Shown here: positions 1 to 11,920 of the stretch, one piece after another
Layout of the letters: each line of letters starts with the position of its first letter
Position numbering within the stretch: position 1 is the first letter of the stretch
Assembly: GCA_002786025.1 (NCBI GenBank)
Contig: NHNW01000020.1
Coordinates: forward strand, 580,092 to 644,091
Length of the DNA: 64,000 bases
Direction: 5' to 3'
Source: Zasmidium citrigriseum
Lineage: Eukaryota > Ascomycota > Dothideomycetes > Mycosphaerellales > Mycosphaerellaceae
The notes under the pieces: generated by a model
The model's input: the letters and a program-made list of their open reading frames with translations, nothing else
Told to the model about the DNA's origin: nothing
Database searches by the model: none
Program-made: the position numbers and the translations under genes

Positions 1-1
1 A

Positions 2-427
2 ATCCATCGAGACTTCCGCCCCATAGCCACAATGCTAGGTTATCAGATATGTCAACCCACGGACCCCTCTCTCGCCGCCCTCAAGATCATCGCCCCAATA
101 GCCGCAGGCGAAATATTTGGTTTCACGGAACCCTACGAGAGTGGTAAGCACCACGTACGACTCGATCTCTTCCCACACATCAAAATCCAATCGAGGTTCA
201 TTCTCGACGATGACGACGTGCCTTTCGCCAAGCACGTTGTTCTAGCGATCTTTCATAGATCTCGTATTGGAGTGCCATTCGAATCGGATCGCTACTGCGG
301 TCTTGTGCTCCAACGTGTTGAGGGAAATCGTTTGGAGTTCCGCCGCATCGGGCTGTTCTGGATAAAGAAGAGCTCTCCGCGAGTTGGGCGAGCATTTTTC
401 CGACGGACAACGTTCTACCTCGTCTAA
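2..427 (+). CDS. 3' end of a large protein, possibly HET-domain type (partial)
   Basis: The reading frame is open from the left edge to a stop at 425-427, so this is probably the C-terminal part of a gene that begins outside the window. An internal ATG at 32 could also start a 131-residue protein. The last third contains a GLVLQRV segment followed by an FRRIGLFW segment. This resembles the tail often seen after HET (heterokaryon incompatibility) domains in fungal proteins, where a GLLL-type strand is followed by an RR-G-F strand. No HET domain itself is in the window, so the family is a guess. The frame lacks repeats, membrane segments and signal peptides. Confidence 0.4.
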   Translation: MHRDFRPIATMLGYQICQPTDPSLAALKIIAPIAAGEIFGFTEPYESGKHHVRLDLFPHIKIQSRFILDDDDVPFAKHVVLAIFHRSRIGVPFESDRYCGLVLQRVEGNRLEFRRIGLFWIKKSSPRVGRAFFRRTTFYLV

Positions 428-829
428 TTGACCAATTCCAAATCGACCGCTCCGATGAAGCATCGTCAGAGTTGCCAGGGCTAAATGCTTCTGGCCGCCT
501 CCCGTTTCGATTTGTCTCCCACTGACTTGAATCGCAGGACTCGGACCTGTATAGTAACCCTCGACAGCTCTTCATAACGTACAGAACTGCACATGTAGTT
601 TTGGAAAGAGTGAAATGGTTGTATGGAGAGGCGGTAGTGCTCGGAGCTGCCTTCACTCGCAGATCTCTGCTTTCACATGTCAGCGAGAGAGCGGGCGCCG
701 GATATTTGCCGGTGCACAGACCGCGAGCGCGTTTGAACTTTGAGCTGCGCTTCGGTTTGGCTTCTTCTTTCTCCACGACATCGACAAACACACTTTGTCG
801 CTCTACACCTCCATTCAACATCCGCCAAG
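428..829. other. intergenic, likely promoter of the F-box gene
   Basis: No convincing coding sequence. The last 100 bases before the ATG at 830 are pyrimidine-rich (CTTCTTTCTCC and similar), as is usual just upstream of ascomycete start codons. Small reading frames here lack start context and codon bias. Confidence 0.5.
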
Positions 830-1437
830 ATGAGCGAGCCGGTAAGTGCTTCCGATATCAGCGAATCCGATAAGGTGAGACTAACATGTTGCAGGCCGCC
901 GACGAGGCCGCCGCCATCAAAGTCTTCGAGACAGTTGAATTGCTCGAGTCAATTCTCATCCAAGTCGACGAGAAGACGCTGCTGCTCTCTCAAGGAGTTA
1001 GCAAGACCTTTCAAGCCACCATCAAGGGCAGCATCCACCTTCAGCGCAAGCTCGGTTTCCAAGCAGCCGCCAGCGAGCCCAACAAGCCACTTGAAGTCAA
1101 CAGCCTTCTCTTCATGACTATAAAGGAGGCTAGTGTAACCGGGTTCTCACGCGGCATCAAGTGCGCACTGGTTTCACCCCCACCCAAGCAGCACGTGCCT
1201 CGAAAGGTCGCCGAGCATCACTACTACTTCACCTGCGCAAAGACCAGCAGCGGAAGCTCCGTCTCCATTTCCAAGTCCGGCAGCTGGCGCAACATGCTAC
1301 TCGCAAAAAACGGCAGGGCATTGGGTATCAACTTGCTCGTCCAGCGCCCAGGACCGCTGCGGCCTTTCCCAAAGAGGGTCTGTGAGAAGAACTATACGGC
1401 AGGACAGTTGGTGGACTGGCTAATGGAGGAGTCTTAG
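830..1437 (+). CDS. F-box domain protein
   Basis: Two exons, 830-841 and 895-1437, give a protein of about 184 residues. The 53-bp intron has a GTAAGT donor, a CTAAC branch point and a GCAG acceptor. The tiny first exon encodes MSEP. The N-terminal half (residues about 12-55) has the fungal F-box pattern: VFETVELLESIL, then LLLSQGVSKTFQ, then a segment ending LQRKLGF. F-box proteins link substrates to Skp1 in SCF ubiquitin ligases. The rest has no repeats that would show the substrate-binding type. Short F-box proteins like this are numerous in Dothideomycetes. A start at the internal ATG (886) would cut nothing from the F-box, but the spliced start fits better. Confidence 0.75.
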
Positions 1438-1661
1438 CCATTTGGTGTTTTGCGGAGACATGGATGAGGAAGATCGAGGCGGCTGCGTGGAAGGTGGACA
1501 AGTTGAGCGTCTGAAGCGGGACAGATCAGTTCGGTGCCCATGAAGGCAGGTTGCTAGGTTGGGTACAGAGATGCGTCAGTGAGATGGAAGACGTAGTCGC
1601 TGAATTGTCTTTGTGTACATCTTGAATGCATTCAGGAACAGTTTGCGCTCCGTCAACTCCA

Positions 1662-2495
1662 TCAAAACGTACAGAACTCCACATCCGGACAGGTCCTTCG
1701 CACACTATACAAATCGCTCACAATGCTCGGATTGCTCGTCCTCGCGAACACCGCAACCTGTCGCAAGCGGAACTCAGCCGGGACTAGTCCCGCCGTCGGG
1801 TTTAAAGGCAACTGAAGAGTGTTGTAGACGAACGTGTCCCCAACCTCGCTATTGTCAAATACCTACTCGTCCGTCAGCGATTAAGATTCCATATCTCACG
1901 GACTGAAGTAGCTTACTCCTTCAATAACAGCCATATACCCTGTCGCCTCCTCAACAGAACCCCACTCCACCAAAACCTGTCCATCACTCTGCGTCGTCGC
2001 CTTCACATTCCCCGGCGCCCCGGGCAAAACATTCTCCTCCCCCGCCTCAAAAACATCACTCGTCCACGGCTTATCAAAATGCACCCTGAAACCCATCGGC
2101 AACTCCCCCGCCCTCCCCCCAGCACTATCCGGCACACCATCAATCACCTCCCGACTACACGCCGCAGGAATAATATAAATCCCCAGACTATACTCCTCGT
2201 CCAAGCGATGGATGCCGTTGATGTAAGTGTAGCGGCCGGATTTGGAGTAGATGAAGCCTTGGTTGCAGTCGTCGAGGCGGATGAGTTTTAGGGGATCGGT
2301 GGGGTAGAGGGTTTCGAAGGTGAGGGAGTTTTCGGAGTCGCGGTTGTCGCGGGCGAAGGTTATTTGGTAAGTGCAGTCGAAGCGGTGGGTTGCGGTGAAG
2401 TTTTGGGGGGTTAGGTGTACGCCTCCTGGGAAGGGGGTGCTTTGGCTGGTGACTAGGGTGGTGAGGAAGGCTGGGAGGAGGAATATGGGCAACAT
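1662..2495 (-). CDS. secreted protein, family not recognised
   Basis: Two exons on the minus strand, 1917-2495 and 1662-1862, encode about 259 residues. The 54-bp intron (1863-1916) has GTAAGC at its start, a CTGAC branch point and a TAG acceptor. Without it the frame would stop eight bases into the intron, and the downstream exon is clearly protein-like (VYNTLQLPLNP, VFARTSNPSI). The first 17 residues, MLPIFLLPAFLTTLVTS, look like a signal peptide. There are five cysteines, two of them close to the C-terminus (TCPDVEFC). A stretch around residue 180 (QVLVEWGSVEEATGYMAVIE) resembles a beta-sandwich (fibronectin III-like) strand pair. Probably extracellular or cell-wall; the function is unknown. 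The start is the ATG at 2495; the three codons before it lack an ATG. Confidence 0.65.
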
Positions 2496-2886
2496 GTTTG
2501 GCAAGATTTAAGTGGGATTCGATTCAAGTGGGATTCGCAGACAAGTGTGACAGCAGAATGACTTCCATCAAGGGGCTATATCATCGACTTTATACGAAAT
2601 TCCCAAGCACCCTCAATGCGGACACCAGCAGAAATGCTACAACACATTTCACACCCAAGATCTCGGCAGGATGCCTCATTTGACTATTGTGTTTCTTGGC
2701 CCATACGGATAGGTACATCTCCTGCTCCTTTGATCAAGCTTGGCAAGCCCCAAATGTACAAGATACGTAGGACAAGAGAAAAAGCCCAAAACTTCGGGTT
2801 CACTCCGCATCCTTGCATGATATAGGGACAGTATATAAAATTAAACATCTACAATCTTGGCTCAGATACACTGGTATTCACACTCT
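2496..2886. other. intergenic between two minus-strand genes
   Basis: Holds the 5' flank of the secreted-protein gene and the 3' flank of the coiled-coil gene. A direct repeat of AAGTGGGATTCG occurs near 2511-2536. Nothing coding is seen. Confidence 0.5.
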
Positions 2887-5800
2887 TCAAGCAACAGCCT
2901 CAACCTTCGCCGTCACCTGACCCTCAACACCCCCAAACCTCATCTTCGCAAACCTCTTATAAACCCTCTCCCTCTCCTCCCGACTGACAACCGGCCAGTC
3001 CTCTCTCCCCGTCAATCCCTGATACGCCTGCCTCCTAAGCACCTCCATCGCATCGTCCTCGGCGTTCTTCTGGATTGTGCGTTCCGTCGTGCGGCCGAGG
3101 ACGTATCGTCCGGTGGTACTCATCCTCCAGCGGATGTCGCGGGCTTGCCAGCCTGCAGGGCGTTCACCGAGGAGGAGGTTGAATCCGCCGGGAGTGCTGG
3201 GGGTTCGGGGGGAGGGGAGGGCTGGGCTTGGGATGTTGGATGTGTGGAGTTTGGCGGTTTGGAGGACGGGGGTTTTGGGGAGAGGTGTGGGGGTTTTGGG
3301 CAGGGGAGCAGGTGTTGTTGTCACTGGTGGAGATGGTTGAGCCGGTGTCCTTGGGCGGCGAGCTGGTGGTGTTTGGATTTGAGGAACGGGTGAGCTGGCC
3401 TTCTTAGCGAGACCTCTTGATCGAGGCGTGGGCGACGGTGGCAGCGATGGCGACTTTGGGTCGACTGAAGGTGCTTCTGTGCCAAACGAGAAGGAATCCC
3501 AATTCTCATAGCCAGAGGCGCCGTTGTTGTTCTGCTGAGCGGCCGCGAGGTCTTCTTCCAACTGCCGGATCCTTGCGTCTCGCTCCTCAAGGTCTCGTTC
3601 GAAGGTCTCTTGGTGGTTGGTGAACTCGTCCTGGAATTCCTTGATCTTGACTTCCCGCTCAGTGGATTGCGTTTCCAGGTCCTGAATCTTCAGCTTGAGT
3701 TCGTTGAGCTTCAGTTGCAGCTCCTCGTTCTCCTTCGTCAACTTAGCGCCATGCTCTCGGCAGTGGATGAGCTGCTGCTCGAGGTCATGATCGGGCTTGG
3801 AGTCCGATGCAAGGTTCTCTTCAACGTTCTTGAGTGCGTCTTGAAGCTCATTCTTAACCTTTTCGTTCTCCTTCTTCAGGCTCTCGATCTCTTTTTGAAG
3901 CTCCTCAATCCTGCGCTGCTCCGCCTCACGATCAGTCGTCGTAGATGAACGATGAGTCTCGCAATCTTCAAGTTTCTTCTGAAGTTCACCAAGTTCCTTC
4001 TCGAGTTCCTCAGTGCGCTCGTTGCATTCCTCAATCTCGGCGGCATGCTCTTGTCTGAGGTCGCTTCGGGCCCGTTCGTTGGCTGTTCTGATCTCCTCAC
4101 GGGCATCTTGCAGCTTCTCGGAAGCCTCGTCCAGCCGCTCCTGTTGCTCAACGAGCGCCGCTCTCAGGTCAGCAGTAACGGTTACATCGGCCGCTCCCCG
4201 ACGGTTCCAGGTATCCACTTCATCCAGCAAATCTCGCACCGCTTGCACCGGATCGTTAGCCATTTGCTCAGCGGCATATCGGATGGCGGGTGGAACGACT
4301 GCCTCTTCAGCGCGGTAGAAGTCTCGAATGTGTTGGGCGAGATGGTCAGGTCGGAAGAGGAAGCCCTGGACTTGCAGTACCTCCACAAAGCCTTGGAAGG
4401 TCAAGTTGGGGTTGTTCAGGAGGGTTTCGATAAAGTCAGGGTCAACTTCGACGTGATCCTCGCCTTGAGACTCGTCCCTCTTCTGCTTGTTGATCCAGTA
4501 GGCCAACCTGTTGTTGAATCTCATTAGCCTGTCAGTGCCATCGAGGTCGAGATTCCATGGCAGAGGCTGTCTGTTCGACCTGCAAAAATGTTAGTAGTGT
4601 TCGACTTCAAAAGCCCGAGGGGATGGAAAACGTACTCAGCTTCTTCCCGCTGCCTGTCGCGCTCAGCACGCTCCTCGTTCTTGTCGGCGTACTGCTTCCA
4701 CTTCTCGCCGGCCGCTTCACCGTGCTTTTTCCACTCCTCGATCTTACGACGGCACTCCTCCTTCACCTTCTCGAGCTTTCTCTCAAACTGCTTCTTCTCC
4801 TCCTCAAGATCCTTAGCGCGAATCGCCTCCTTGGCCAGCTCATGCTCAAGCTTGACCCATCGTCCCTTACAACCCTTGCATGCAGCATTATCCTTCGGCT
4901 TCGATCCGTCATCCTTCGGCTCCGGGTCGTCCGCAATCTTGTCGTCAAAGACACGCTCAACATGATCACCATACATATCCTCAATATCGCCCAATGTTCT
5001 TGAGGACGGATTGAGATATGCGGGTCTAGTATCCCGCACGCAATCGGTGCACTTCGAGTTGAGCTCGTCTTCAAGCTGTTTGAACCGTCTTTTAGCCCCG
5101 TTCAGCCTCATGTCACTCTCCTGCAGCTCTCCGCGCCACCAGTCGATCTCCTCTTTGAGCTTTTCGATGGATTGCAGAAACATCCGGTTTCTCTGATAGG
5201 CTTCGTCGAGGCGTCCAAGAGCCTCGTCCCTCTCGCGTCGCAGGCGTTTGGAGTTCTTGTAGTGCCATCTAGCATCGCTCAGGAACCTGTCGGTAAGGGC
5301 AATGTAGTCTGGCTCGGCGAATTCATCCTCCTGCTTGGGCGAATGGGACTTTGTCTTTGGCTTTGGCTGCGCTGCAGCTGCTTGAGGAGTTGGCTTCGGC
5401 TCCGGTGGAACTTCAGTCTGCGTGGAGGCATCCACTGATGATGCTGGTGAAAAATTGGTCTGCGTGGACGCATCCACAGAAGGACTTTCGACCGCAGTCG
5501 TATCGTCATCAGGTGGAGTTCGGCCATTGCTGGTCTCTTGGTCCTCAACCTGAAAGCTCTCGCCAGCGGGCGTTGGTGGGCCAGCCTCCATCGCAGCAGC
5601 CATACCATTCGATGGTCTGGCTGGTGGCAGGTTAACTCTTGGCGCTGAAATAAGCTGCGGCATGTGGACGATTGGTCGAGGAGGAATGATATCGTTGTCG
5701 TACATGGCACCAATGTACTCAGGTCGTGGCAGAGAAGGCCCAAATCGTCGTGTCTGGCCATCTTGTTGGGCCTCAGAAGCTTCGACATCAACAGAAAGAT

Positions 5801-7433
5801 CTGTTGAAGGAAAAGCCTCGTTGGACTGCATTGGTCCTGACAATGGGGATGTTGGGGTAGAGGTGGTAGCACAATCTTGAGCTGGACCTTCTGATGGCTG
5901 AGTTTGTTCAGGTTGCGCAGCAACAGGCTCCGGAGACTTCGCCCAAATCGATTGGTTGAGTTCGTCGAACGTTGGCGTTCGAGGCGACCTGCCATTCTTC
6001 TTCGTGGTTTCTTCCCCGGTGCCCTGCGTATCCTGCTTGGATGCACTCTCCTCAGAAGGCTTGGCAGCTCCTTGCCCCGTCTCGCCGGACTCTGCGTTGG
6101 CTGCTGAAGATGCCCGGTGCTCCGGCTGTTGTGAGCTTCTCCGTCGGATTTCATTCATCGTCTCCTCAAATTTCCTGTCTGCTTCCTCGTTGTCTTCGAA
6201 ATCCAGTTTCCCGGAGCTGACCTTCCTTAGTTCGTCCCACGTCATCGGTGCGGTCTCTTGAGCGACGGCCGGAGTCGACGTTTCGGTCTCGGCAAGGGCA
6301 CTGGTGTTTTCACCATTGTCTTCTGCGACTTGCTGCTCGAAGGAAGAGTCTTCGTGAGTGTTGATCGTCTCCCCAGGAGCACCGGCGGCCTCTTCAGAAG
6401 TCTCTGTTCCCTCGTCAGGAGACTCGATCGTCTGCTCGGGGGTAGGGTCGTTCGCAGTCTCGGGGGTATCCTCCAAGAGCGATCCAAGTTGATCCCAATC
6501 GCCATCTTCCCCCTCCTCTTCGACCTCCTCATGCTTCTCCTCCCACTCATCTTCCGGCTCCTGATCCGGATGCGCAGCCTTATAAGCACGAACCTGCTCA
6601 TCCAAAGCCACTCTCTTCGGATTAAGAGGGCTAGGTCTACGTGGAGTGGGCTGACCCGTGGTGGTCCTTCTGGTATGCAGCATGTCCCTCTCGTCCTTGA
6701 TGTCGTGTGAGCTGCGTCCTCGACCCAAATTTTGCGGCTGATAACTTGGATCGTCGTCCTCGTCGAATCCAACTCTTCTGCCGTCGTGCTGCAGAACCAC
6801 TTTCAGCTCGTACATATCTCTGGGCCGCTGATGGTAGTCGAAGCCTCGGCAGTATTCGTATTCGATGCGTCTCTTCGTGCGAGGACTGAATTGAGGTTTG
6901 CCGGGGCTGGCTTTGATGCCGGAGTCCTGGGTTTCTTCTCTCTCCTCAACTTCCTGCTCTTCCCTTTCGTCACTATCCTCGGCGCCATCGTCCTGGTCAT
7001 CCTCGTTGCCATCGCCAGTAGCGCTCTCTGGATGCTCAGGGATCTCGTCGGCGTAGTCATTAGCTTGGCTGGGTCCTTCGTACACGTTCTCGCCATTCCG
7101 CCTGACGACGACCCGACCGTTTGAGGCCTGGACCTCCAGATCGCCATACTCAGACGAACCATCCGAGTCAGCATCGTCCTCTTCCTCATCTGCCTCCTCC
7201 TCATCGGACGAGCTGTCAGAAAAGGCAGAACCAGGCGCATCGGAGAGACTCCCATCCTCCTGCTCGGGTGCTGATCGTACTCCCATAGGCACATCCTCAA
7301 AGTCCAGTTCCTCCTCATTCGCATTCCCCTCTACCTCCACAATATTTTCTTGCGAAGGCTGCTGGTCCTGTCGATCATCTTCCAGGACGCGCTCCTGACC
7401 AGCAGCCTTGATTTCTTGCTTTCCAGAATCCAT
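2887..7433 (-). CDS. large coiled-coil protein (1496 aa), two long frames joined by an intron
   Basis: Minus-strand exons 4636-7433 and 2887-4579 are separated by a 56-bp intron (4580-4635: GTACGT donor, ACTAAC branch, TTGCAG acceptor). Splicing joins two long frames in phase. The N-terminal ~600 residues are acidic, Ser/Pro-rich and apparently disordered, with short motifs such as MTWDELRKVSSGK and TFDELNQSIW. Coiled coil begins around residue 700 (HYKNSKRLRRERDEAL). Two CxxC pairs follow (CTDC near 780, CKGC near 840) and could bind metal or form disulfides. After the intron comes a globular-looking segment (MRFNNRLAYWINKQ, then FLFRPDHLAQHIRDFY), then ~200 residues of heptad-rich coil, a Pro/Ser linker and a basic C-terminal helical part. 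The layout suggests a cytoskeletal, spindle-pole or septum scaffold, but I do not recognise a named family. Confidence 0.7.
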
Positions 7434-8297
7434 ACTAGCGAATCGTACGAAATCCTCTCTTCTTTTTCTAAACCGTGTATTTGTGTGAAGAAAACCGGAG
7501 GACCTGCCTCTTCAATTGAACGAATGGAGTAGCAGAACTTACTGAATTGACAAATGAAGAAACGAAATGTTGCGAAGAGGAGGGGGAGAAGCCCGGGGCG
7601 TAGGTAACATGATGGTGTTCGCCATCGTGAGTGAGGATTTCTTTGTTTGCGTCCGCTGGGATAAGGGAACAAGAAGGCTGCCATATCTCGAGAGGGCGCC
7701 TCGTGATCTTGCAATCTCGTGGAACAAAGAATGCAGTCGCTGTGACAAAGTAGACCATCGTTGCCATTGTGCCGAACAGGAAAGTAGGGGCTCCTAAAAT
7801 AGGGCCTTGGTGAATTCGAGATCCATAAGAGCATAATCTCGCAGACTTCGCAAGACCATAATACTTTCCACTTTGTTAGAGACGTCGCTCGATTCAGGTA
7901 TGCCCCGGACATTGCTGACTTCGCCTCCCTTTCGTCAGCAGATCCTACTGTGTCTGTTCCTTGGGGATCTCCTGTAATGCCTTGGATGCCGAGTAGAATG
8001 TGATCGGTGGAGAAACTGTCATGCCGCCACTCATGTTCTTTGTCCAAACGAGAAGTGCTATACCTGGGCATGGAAAATGAAGCGATAAGGGAAGATAGAT
8101 ATTCTTTGATGTTGATCGAACAAAGCTCGAGAAATTTGGGAGATGAAGTCGACCTTCGAGCGGAGCGGGGTCCGGCGCTAGCGAGCTGATCCTTGGAATC
8201 GTCAGATGTTCAGATTCTTGCTCGCGTGACGCCACTTCACATTGTGCATCGGGAGGAGCTGGGGTCGAAGAGAGGAAGTGTCAATACAGTGAAGAGG
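7434..8297. promoter_or_regulatory. shared promoter region between divergent genes
   Basis: Lies between the start of the coiled-coil gene (minus) and the start of the SAM carrier (plus). A possible 5' UTR intron for the minus gene is bounded by a GTAAGT (7537-7542) and a CAG (around 7504), but at about 39 bp it would be unusually short. No gene is supported here. Confidence 0.4.
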
Positions 8298-9211
8298 ATG
8301 GAGCGGAAGGAGACCCGCCCGGAGCCCCTAGTGGAATCACGATACCTTCGATCTTTGCTGGTAATACCACCCATCTCCGTCCAACACTCTTTACCTGCTA
8401 ATATACCTAGGCAGGCGCCGTAGCAGGCACGACAGTCGACACCTCCCTCTTCCCCCTCGACACGCTCAAAACCCGCCTCCAATCCTCCTCCGGCTTCTGG
8501 GCCTCCGGCGGCTTCAAAGGCATCTACGATGGCATAGGATCCGCGGTCGTAGGCTCCGCGCCGGGCGCCGCATTATTCTTCGTAACATACGAGGCAACAA
8601 AACGATACTTCCTCCCATACGCGAAAGGCAGCAGCTATGGCGAGGCGGGGGCACATATGGCTGCGGCGAGTTTGGGAGAGATCGCGGCTTGCGCGGTGAG
8701 GGTGCCGACGGAGGTTGTCAAGCAGAGGGCGCAGGCGAAGCAGCATCCGAGCTCGTTGAGTGCGCTTACGGCGATTTTGAGTCAGAGGCAGACGAGGGGT
8801 TTGGCGCATGTTTGGCGGGAGTTGTATAGAGGGTGGGGGATTACGGTGCTCAGAGAGGTGCCTTTTACGATTATTCAGTTCCCTTTGTGGGAGGGGCTGA
8901 AGAAGTGGTCGTTGCAACATCGCCAACCGCCTAGGCCGGCTGAAGTGACTGCTGCTGAGAGTGCGATATATGGAGCTATGTCTGGAGCGATTGCCGCGGG
9001 ACTTACAACACCTTTGGATGTCTTGAAGACCAGGATGATGCTGGCCACTACTCGACAGAATGTCTTTGCATTGACGGGCAAGATATGGCGCGAGGAGGGC
9101 CCAAGAGTCTTCTTGAGCGGTATCGGGCCAAGGACCATGTGGATCAGCATCGGAGGTGCTGTCTTCCTGGGCAGTTATCAGTGGGCCAGCAACATGCTCG
9201 GGAGTCGATGA
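8298..9211 (+). CDS. PET8: mitochondrial S-adenosylmethionine carrier (SAM5/PET8)
   Basis: Exons 8298-8360 and 8411-9211 (50-bp intron, GTAATA donor, CTAAT branch, CTAG acceptor) encode 287 residues, the usual length for a mitochondrial carrier. Three repeats each carry the signature: PLDTLKTR (repeat 1), PTEVVKQR (repeat 2), PLDVLKTR (repeat 3). The segments YLRSLLAGAVAGTTVD across the splice junction, then GIYDGIGSAVVGSAPGAALFF, are typical of the SAM carrier branch. This inner-membrane antiporter brings S-adenosylmethionine into mitochondria in exchange for S-adenosylhomocysteine, for methylation and for biotin and lipoate synthesis. An in-frame ATG at 8193 would add 35 residues, but the family starts close to the first helix, so 8298 is preferred. 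Codon choice changes sharply from C-ending before about 8630 to G-ending after it. Confidence 0.88.
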
Positions 9212-10309
9212 GACAAGATGGCCTTTGAATCTGCAGGACGATCGAGGTACCCAGGTTCCAAACGACAGCGCCGAATTGCCAGACCGGAGTCAGACGACGA
9301 GCCAGCTTTGACTTTGAGCACAACAACAGTAGGCCATTCCTGTCCGAGAGGGGTCCAAGCACGAAAGTGAGGAGTCATTCGACCACTCGGCGTCTGGCCC
9401 TGCACGACGGCGTCCGACCCTGCACATGGGCGTCCATGCAGCTTGTCCTCGACCATGGCATATGAGGGAGAGCAGACAAGCAAAGGCCCACAGTCACCTA
9501 CTTGGTCTGAAGCGCTGTTCAGACCAATCAACGAGGCATGTATAGACATTCTGGCCGGCTTACAAACGTCCTGATCACTCGATCAGAAAGATAGAGTTAG
9601 ACATGTTGCAAGGCAACCTATATACAAACATCACGAAAGCCACTTGTAGATCGACCACTCAATATGCATGCCAGCTGCATATCAAGCGACCCCATCGTGC
9701 AAAGCAAGGCTTTGAGTTCAAAATCGTGAGGCTCGAAGGATTTCAAGGCGTTGTGCAGCCTCAACTGACCAGTTGCCTTCACAGGTCAATGCGAACCATC
9801 GATCGTCGGATCTCAAGAAGAGCAGGCTTCCTTCGTTCGATGTCAATGAGCCTTGCGCCCTCTCGTACTCATCTGTACTTGAAGCAAAAGGTATAGACTC
9901 CCACTCCACGCGATTCGACTGGGTGTCAACGCTGATGAAGTCTCCCCCAGAATGGCTCATGACCCTGCTACCAAGGGATATTACTGCGAGCGCGGAGCCT
10001 ACGATGTAACAGGGTCAGTCACTAGACTCAGAAAAAAACCCCACCTCGGTGCTGATGAGTTTTGTAGGACTCCTGATCCAAAACCCCCGCCGCCGAAGCC
10101 AAAACCGAAGCCCTGAAAGCGATGAAATGACTCCATGAGGCTTGCGTAGAAGCTGGCTGGAGGCATCGATGTCTGGGTAGACTGTTCTTCTCGATTTTTA
10201 AATGCTTCTCATGTTCCGTGCTCCTACTGTATGCATACAATCCCACCAACACCCATGCTTTTACGATCCTATGATCCCTCTCTCGCCTCTCCCATCCTCC
10301 ATTATCCAT
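9212..10309. other. intergenic, no gene seen
   Basis: About 1.1 kb between the 3' ends of the SAM carrier (plus) and the small mitochondrial-type gene (minus). It contains a short tandem repeat (listed separately) and no frame with coding character. Confidence 0.5.
9389..9437. repeat. short tandem repeat, 20-bp unit, about 2.5 copies
   Basis: Two adjacent 20-bp units, 9389-9408 and 9409-9428, share GGCGTC, a CCCTGCAC core and similar ends. A partial third copy (GGCGTCC) follows at 9429. Confidence 0.6.
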
Positions 10310-10801
10310 CTACCTCCCCTCCTTCTTCTCCCTCTCAGCAGCCTTCGCACTCTCCTTCTGCAACTCCTGAATCGTGCTCTTATCCGCCTTCAACTCTCCT
10401 CGGTCCGCTTTCACCTACAACACGTCAGCAAACACCCATCAAACCTCCCTCCCCTTCCCTCTCCATGTGCTTCTCCCGGATGTAGTGTGATACATACCAC
10501 ACTCTCACTCTCACTCGCCAAACCCTGCTTCCACTCGCCCTTGCCCTCCTTCTGTTCGCGCAGTTGCTCTTGCTTAGTGCGTTCGATTTCTTCTTTGCGG
10601 GATTCGTCCGCTGTTATTCAACACCTCGTCAGCATGCCCTTCCTCTGTACTGTCCCTGGGGTTGTTTGGGGAGATAATGGTGTAGGACATACCAGGCGCA
10701 GTCTCCTTACCCGCCAACAAAGGCCTCCAGCTCTGGAAGCTCCGCATTTGCATGCTGCTTCGCAGACGGAGGGTGTTGCGGAGGAAGAGGTTGGAAGACA
10801 T
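10310..10801 (-). CDS. small conserved protein with mitochondrial-type N-terminus (108 aa)
   Basis: Three minus-strand exons (10693-10801, 10498-10610, 10310-10414) join in phase through introns of 82 and 83 bp, both with GTATGT donors and GCTGACG branch points. The product has 108 residues. The first ~25 residues (MSSNLFLRNTLRLRSSMQMR) are basic, hydroxylated and free of acidic residues, as in a mitochondrial presequence. The remainder is a highly charged helix with ADESRKEEIERTKQEQL, then GKGEWKQGLASESES, then VKADRGELKADK. A conserved-looking small stress or matrix protein is likely; I do not know its function. The splice sites fall between well-behaved coding segments, so the model is fairly secure. 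Confidence 0.7.
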
Positions 10802-11920
10802 CGTCGTTCAGTAGAGCTTGCTCTCGGGTTCAAAGATGAGGGTCGTGGTATGGAGGATGTGTCTGAAGCTGTCAAAGGTCAATTCGCACGTGGAGACTGG
10901 AGCTCGTAGGATTGCAGATGCGGTACAAAGAGTGAAGTCGCGCAGATCGAGTAGCGGGTTGCACCAATGGCGGCCTCGGCATTTGGCAGCCAGGCGCCCT
11001 CACGAGAAGAGACCAGAGACACTACGTCATCATTTTTGCCGACGGAATGACTGAACGCAGTGAGTGAGCATGGGCCACTGTAAACATCGTCACTGTGGCC
11101 ATGGCTGAGGTCTAAACGGAGCCGGTTATGAGAGGATTGATCCACGGAAAGAGGACAGAGAGAAGTGATTTCGTTGTTTTTGAACATTGGTTCATCATAT
11201 TGTAGGCCACCTGTTCAGCAGCTACGATAGAGTACAGGGAATCCAAACGAGGCCATACGCTGAGAGCAAAGAGGATTCCGGTTCCCTTTCCCAGCAGCCA
11301 ATATTCCCACCCAAACACCGAAACCACATTCCCTTTCCCTTTGCAAAAAAGCCACAGCGATTGGTATATGATGTCGTCACCTGCCTCCATCCGTCCATAC
11401 AAAACACCGTACCAAAACAAGCCACGAGGTGCCAGATTCATCTATCCTCACCTGGGCCGCTTTTCATCCACCTCCCATACAGTTTTCGCCTCCTGGGTTT
11501 TTATCATGATATGCAGAAAGTTTTTGACGCTTCGCTGTTTTCGTGACATGTTTCGCCAGATCCAACACCTTGCCAGATAGATTGTGAGAGAGCAACAAAT
11601 CATTGCCGATAAATGCAAATAAGAAGAGTCAAGAAGCCAGTAAACAAAAGTTCCAGAGTCCGGTGTATCATCCGTGTCGCTAAATGAGGAGTATGCCGTG
11701 CCGTTCTAATGCCATGGTCGTAATGCTGTTCAGTAAACGCCGTCATCCAAGTTGGGGGAGTTAAGATCCGTTCCCGCTTTCTAGAGTCGTAAATTTGTAC
11801 AGTGGTATCGCTCGGTAGAAAAGGACAACCATACATGCGCTGCATGATTGAGAAGTTGGAACGTCTCGCCAGCCCGACGACGCAGAGCGCTGCTGAAAGC
11901 ACTACACAACAGCACGTCGC
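10802..11920. other. intergenic, no gene seen
   Basis: Promoter side of the small mitochondrial-type gene and 3' side of the next minus gene. Short frames on both strands lack coding bias or recognisable motifs. Confidence 0.45.

Noticed and set aside
4524..4579. Separate start for the second half of the coiled-coil gene at the ATG at 4524
   Set aside because: The upstream frame continues through a 56-bp intron with donor, branch and acceptor all present and joins in phase.
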